From: Crocosphaera watsonii WH 8501 | Lineage (GTDB): Bacteria; Cyanobacteriota; Cyanobacteriia; Cyanobacteriales; Microcystaceae | Direction: 5' to 3' | Assembly (NCBI RefSeq): GCF_000167195.1 | Contig: NZ_AADV02000002.1 | Coordinates: forward strand, 586,269-650,268 | DNA length: 64,000 nucleotides | In this document: positions 62,172 through 64,000 of the stretch, one piece after another | Layout of the letters: every line of letters starts with the position of its first letter | Numbering within the stretch: the first letter of the stretch is position 1 | Translations under genes and position numbers: made by a program | The notes under the pieces: generated by a model | Seen by the model: only the letters and a program-made list of their open reading frames with translations | The model's database searches: none | What the model was told of the DNA's origin: nothing

Positions 62172-63158
62172 TTACTTGCTAACAATTTTTTTCATCACTT
62201 TTCTGAGAAATAATCTAGCCATTTTTATCTTAGTCAAGTCATTAATATCTCCTAAAAATTGTTGCTTATGGTCAAAGAAGAAATTGATTTCTGATAAAAT
62301 AATCTCTAATCGTTTAATAATATTATCACTACGATATTCTGCTAAAATATGGGAAGACAAGCTTAATTTTTGAGGTGAATTAATTGTTTTTAAAATACGT
62401 TTAACATCATACTCTGTTGAATAACCAGCAATTTTATAACAATTAAAACCTGGATCTAAATAATCAGAAAGTCCCCCATTAATACTAGAGAATACTTGAC
62501 AACCACAAGCTAAAGCTTCCATAGGTTGTAGTCCAAAACCCTCACTAACTCGCTGTTGCGCCCAATATTCTGCTGAGTCATAAAGATAAACTTTAGAACG
62601 ATTAAAAAGTTGAGATAAATCATCCACAAAACTATTAATAACTGTAACATTACATTGACTTTGTAAGGCAGGTATTAATTGTTTTAATAAATAATCAGAT
62701 GATTTTCTTGCTTGTACTAAGACATCAATATCTCTAGTTAAATTCAAGTTGCTAAACTCATCAGAAATTTGATTAGGTAAATAGTAGATTAAAGAGTTAG
62801 GTGATTTTTGTCCCCAATAGCCCATGGTATTACGACTAACAGTTATAATAGGAACATGAGAAGGTAATCTAAACCCATAACCAGAACTATGGGCATGATA
62901 AACGACATTATAAAACTGTAATTTTTTAGCTAATTTAGGAACATCAAAACCCCAACTAATAACAAAAATTATGTCATCTAAATTGTTTTGTTTGAGAACA
63001 TCGTCTAAATATAAATGATCTTTTTCTTTTTGCCGATAAGTAACAACCTGAGAAGTAACAACCTGCTTAGCTAACTCAAAAGCTTTTAATTCAGCAAAAA
63101 GCCCCCCACAAGCAAACTTTTTTCCTGTTCCTGGTACTAAAAAATAGAGTTTTCTCAT
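62172..63158 (-). CDS. GT4-like (GT-B fold) glycosyltransferase
   Basis: A 328-residue protein with the C-terminal nucleotide-sugar site of GT4 enzymes, EGFGLQPMEALACGCQVFSS (an E-x7-E-like motif), and YLPNQIS/VLVQARKSSDYLL at the domain boundary. The N-terminal domain begins LYFLVPGTGKKFACGGLFAE. It probably adds a sugar to an exopolysaccharide or lipid precursor at the inner face of the membrane. It converges with the large GT-C gene. Confidence 0.82.
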   Translation of the reverse strand: MRKLYFLVPGTGKKFACGGLFAELKAFELAKQVVTSQVVTYRQKEKDHLYLDDVLKQNNLDDIIFVISWGFDVPKLAKKLQFYNVVYHAHSSGYGFRLPSHVPIITVSRNTMGYWGQKSPNSLIYYLPNQISDEFSNLNLTRDIDVLVQARKSSDYLLKQLIPALQSQCNVTVINSFVDDLSQLFNRSKVYLYDSAEYWAQQRVSEGFGLQPMEALACGCQVFSSINGGLSDYLDPGFNCYKIAGYSTEYDVKRILKTINSPQKLSLSSHILAEYRSDNIIKRLEIILSEINFFFDHKQQFLGDINDLTKIKMARLFLRKVMKKIVSK

Positions 63159-63220
63159 AATTTATATAACGAATTATGCCCAAAAAGTAGACTAACACAA
63201 CCTGAGTTGGGAGTCTTTGG

Positions 63221-63314
63221 TGACGGGGTGACGGGGTGACGGGGTGATGGGGTGATGGGAGGGTGTGGGGAGTGAAAAACTGATAACTGATAACTGATAA
63301 CTGATAACTGATAA
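63221..63314. repeat. Two adjacent short tandem repeats (8-bp and 7-bp units)
   Basis: TGACGGGG repeats three times and then twice as TGATGGG(G/A) at 63221-63260. CTGATAA repeats five times at 63280-63314. They belong to the short tandemly repeated repetitive (STRR) class common in cyanobacterial intergenic DNA. They lie between the GT4 and acyltransferase genes. Confidence 0.9.
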
Positions 63315-63387
63315 CTGACTTCACCCCTAGAAAATCATCAGGATATTGTTGTAACATAAGTTTACAAAGCCTATCAGAAATAACTAT

Positions 63388-64000
63388 ATGAAATCCTCAA
63401 AAACCTCAGAGCAAGGACTGGGATGGTCCCTTGACGAACGAGATCCCAAATTTATAGAAGAGATGATGCCCTACTGGAAATGGTTTTATGACTACTATTT
63501 TCGGGTAAAAACTGACGGTTGGCATCATATTCCGCCCCAAGGACCAATTTTACTGGTTGGTTCCCATAATGGCGGTTTAGCATCTCCAGATACTTCCATG
63601 ATGATGTACGACTGGTTTCGTCGCTTTGGCACCGAACGTTTATGCTATGGGTTAATGCACCAGTCTGCTTGGAAAATGAACTCTCCTGTAGTTGACTGGG
63701 CCATGAAGACTGGTGCAGTGCGAGCCCATCCTAGAAACGCTATTGCTGCACTGAGAAAGGGTGCTAGTGTTTTAGTCTATCCAGGAGGTGCAGAAGATGT
63801 ATTTCGCCCTTACAGAGATCGCCATAAAATTGAATTAGCAGGGCGTAAAGGCTTTATTAAGCTGGCATTACGAGAAAATGTCACTATTATTCCCGTCATT
63901 TCTGTAGGGTCCCACGAAACCTTATTTGTGATCGGCGACTGTTACGAACAATTGAAAATCTTGCATGAGTGGGGAATACTTCGCTTGGATAAAGCTGATC
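63388..64000 (+). CDS. Lysophospholipid-type acyltransferase, partial (runs off the window)
   Basis: The frame is open from ATG at 63388 to the window end (204 codons, no stop). It resembles the PlsC/LPLAT superfamily: VGSHNGGLASPDTSMMM stands in place of the HxxxxD motif, followed by LMHQSAWKM, GAVRAHPRNAIAALRKGASV, VYPGGAEDVFRPYRDRHKIE (acceptor-site motif) and GRKGFIKLALRENVTIIPV. Such proteins acylate lysophospholipids or diacylglycerol at the membrane. The HxxxxD spacing is altered (H-x7-D), as in the DGAT2/PES-like branch. Confidence 0.8.
   Translation, partial: MKSSKTSEQGLGWSLDERDPKFIEEMMPYWKWFYDYYFRVKTDGWHHIPPQGPILLVGSHNGGLASPDTSMMMYDWFRRFGTERLCYGLMHQSAWKMNSPVVDWAMKTGAVRAHPRNAIAALRKGASVLVYPGGAEDVFRPYRDRHKIELAGRKGFIKLALRENVTIIPVISVGSHETLFVIGDCYEQLKILHEWGILRLDKAD

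Noticed and set aside
1-64000. tRNA or rRNA genes
   Set aside because: I scanned the intergenic stretches for tRNA T-arm and acceptor patterns and rRNA-like sequence and saw none. A covariance search would be more sensitive.

Overview
The window is from a cyanobacterium. Support comes from the AT-rich composition, frequent GCGATCGC (HIP1) sites, short tandem repeats in intergenic DNA, a cyanobacterial-type SigA, menD (phylloquinone route), a TIGR02450 Trp-rich protein, DUF3598, DUF4079, DUF427 and DUF2752 proteins, and a four-gene set resembling the uptake-hydrogenase accessory genes of N2-fixing strains. Many insertion sequences and broken genes suggest a Crocosphaera/Cyanothece-like unicellular diazotroph. 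That placement is inference, not something read directly.

Layout. 0.1-9.6 kb: a compact set of enzymes (SDR, broken VOC protein, DUF3598 barrel, SAM methyltransferase, duplicated alpha/beta hydrolase, acyl-CoA dehydrogenase-like flavoprotein, amidase, PLP aminotransferase) that looks like the tailoring part of an unassigned biosynthetic cluster. 9.6-18.1 kb: envelope and housekeeping genes (pentapeptide and LCP proteins, Na/Pi transporter, two FkbM methyltransferases, menD, M20 amidohydrolase). 18.4-22.3 kb: an IS1634-like element (transposase with an in-frame stop) inserted into a decayed copy of a second, two-gene IS. 22.3-27.8 kb: a metal-homeostasis island with a FeoB-like transporter, an HXXEE protein, a Cys-tailed flavoprotein, a COG0523 GTPase behind a Zur/Fur-type box, and a metallothionein behind an SmtB-like operator. 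A second, perfect Zur/Fur-type box has no gene. 27.7-29.6 kb: a group II intron remnant with 5'-truncated genes on both sides. 29.6-37 kb: sigA, small membrane proteins, a pentapeptide protein, an ArsR regulator, and the intact copy of the two-gene IS between fragments of a Uma2-type gene and a sugar epimerase gene.

37.2-39.9 kb: NifU-Rieske, two small membrane proteins and a TPR protein, resembling the asr0689-alr0692 hydrogenase-maturation genes. 40.5-53.3 kb: Rieske oxygenase, DUF427, argC, ruvC, Nudix, PKHD hydroxylase, a Gly-Gly-Glu repeat lipoprotein, a frameshifted RecB-like nuclease, a phosphodiester glycosidase, a LysR regulator, a VanY-type peptidase and a SWIM protein. 53.3-55.7 kb: an IS5-type element truncating a DUF6883 gene, then four tandem copies of a 113-bp repeat. 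56-64 kb: acsA, an exported 2-keto-4-pentenoate hydratase-like protein, two glycosyltransferases and a partial acyltransferase running off the end.

Two patterns recur. First, short perfect tandem duplications (11, 17 and 18 bp) lie inside genes, and two of them break the reading frame. Second, mobile elements sit at junctions where neighbouring genes have lost sequence. The most distinctive local system is the two-gene IS: one palindrome, TTAGCGTA-N5-TACGCTAA, occurs at both ends and again in the divergent promoter, which suggests a shared site for end recognition and autoregulation. No tRNA, rRNA or CRISPR array was found.
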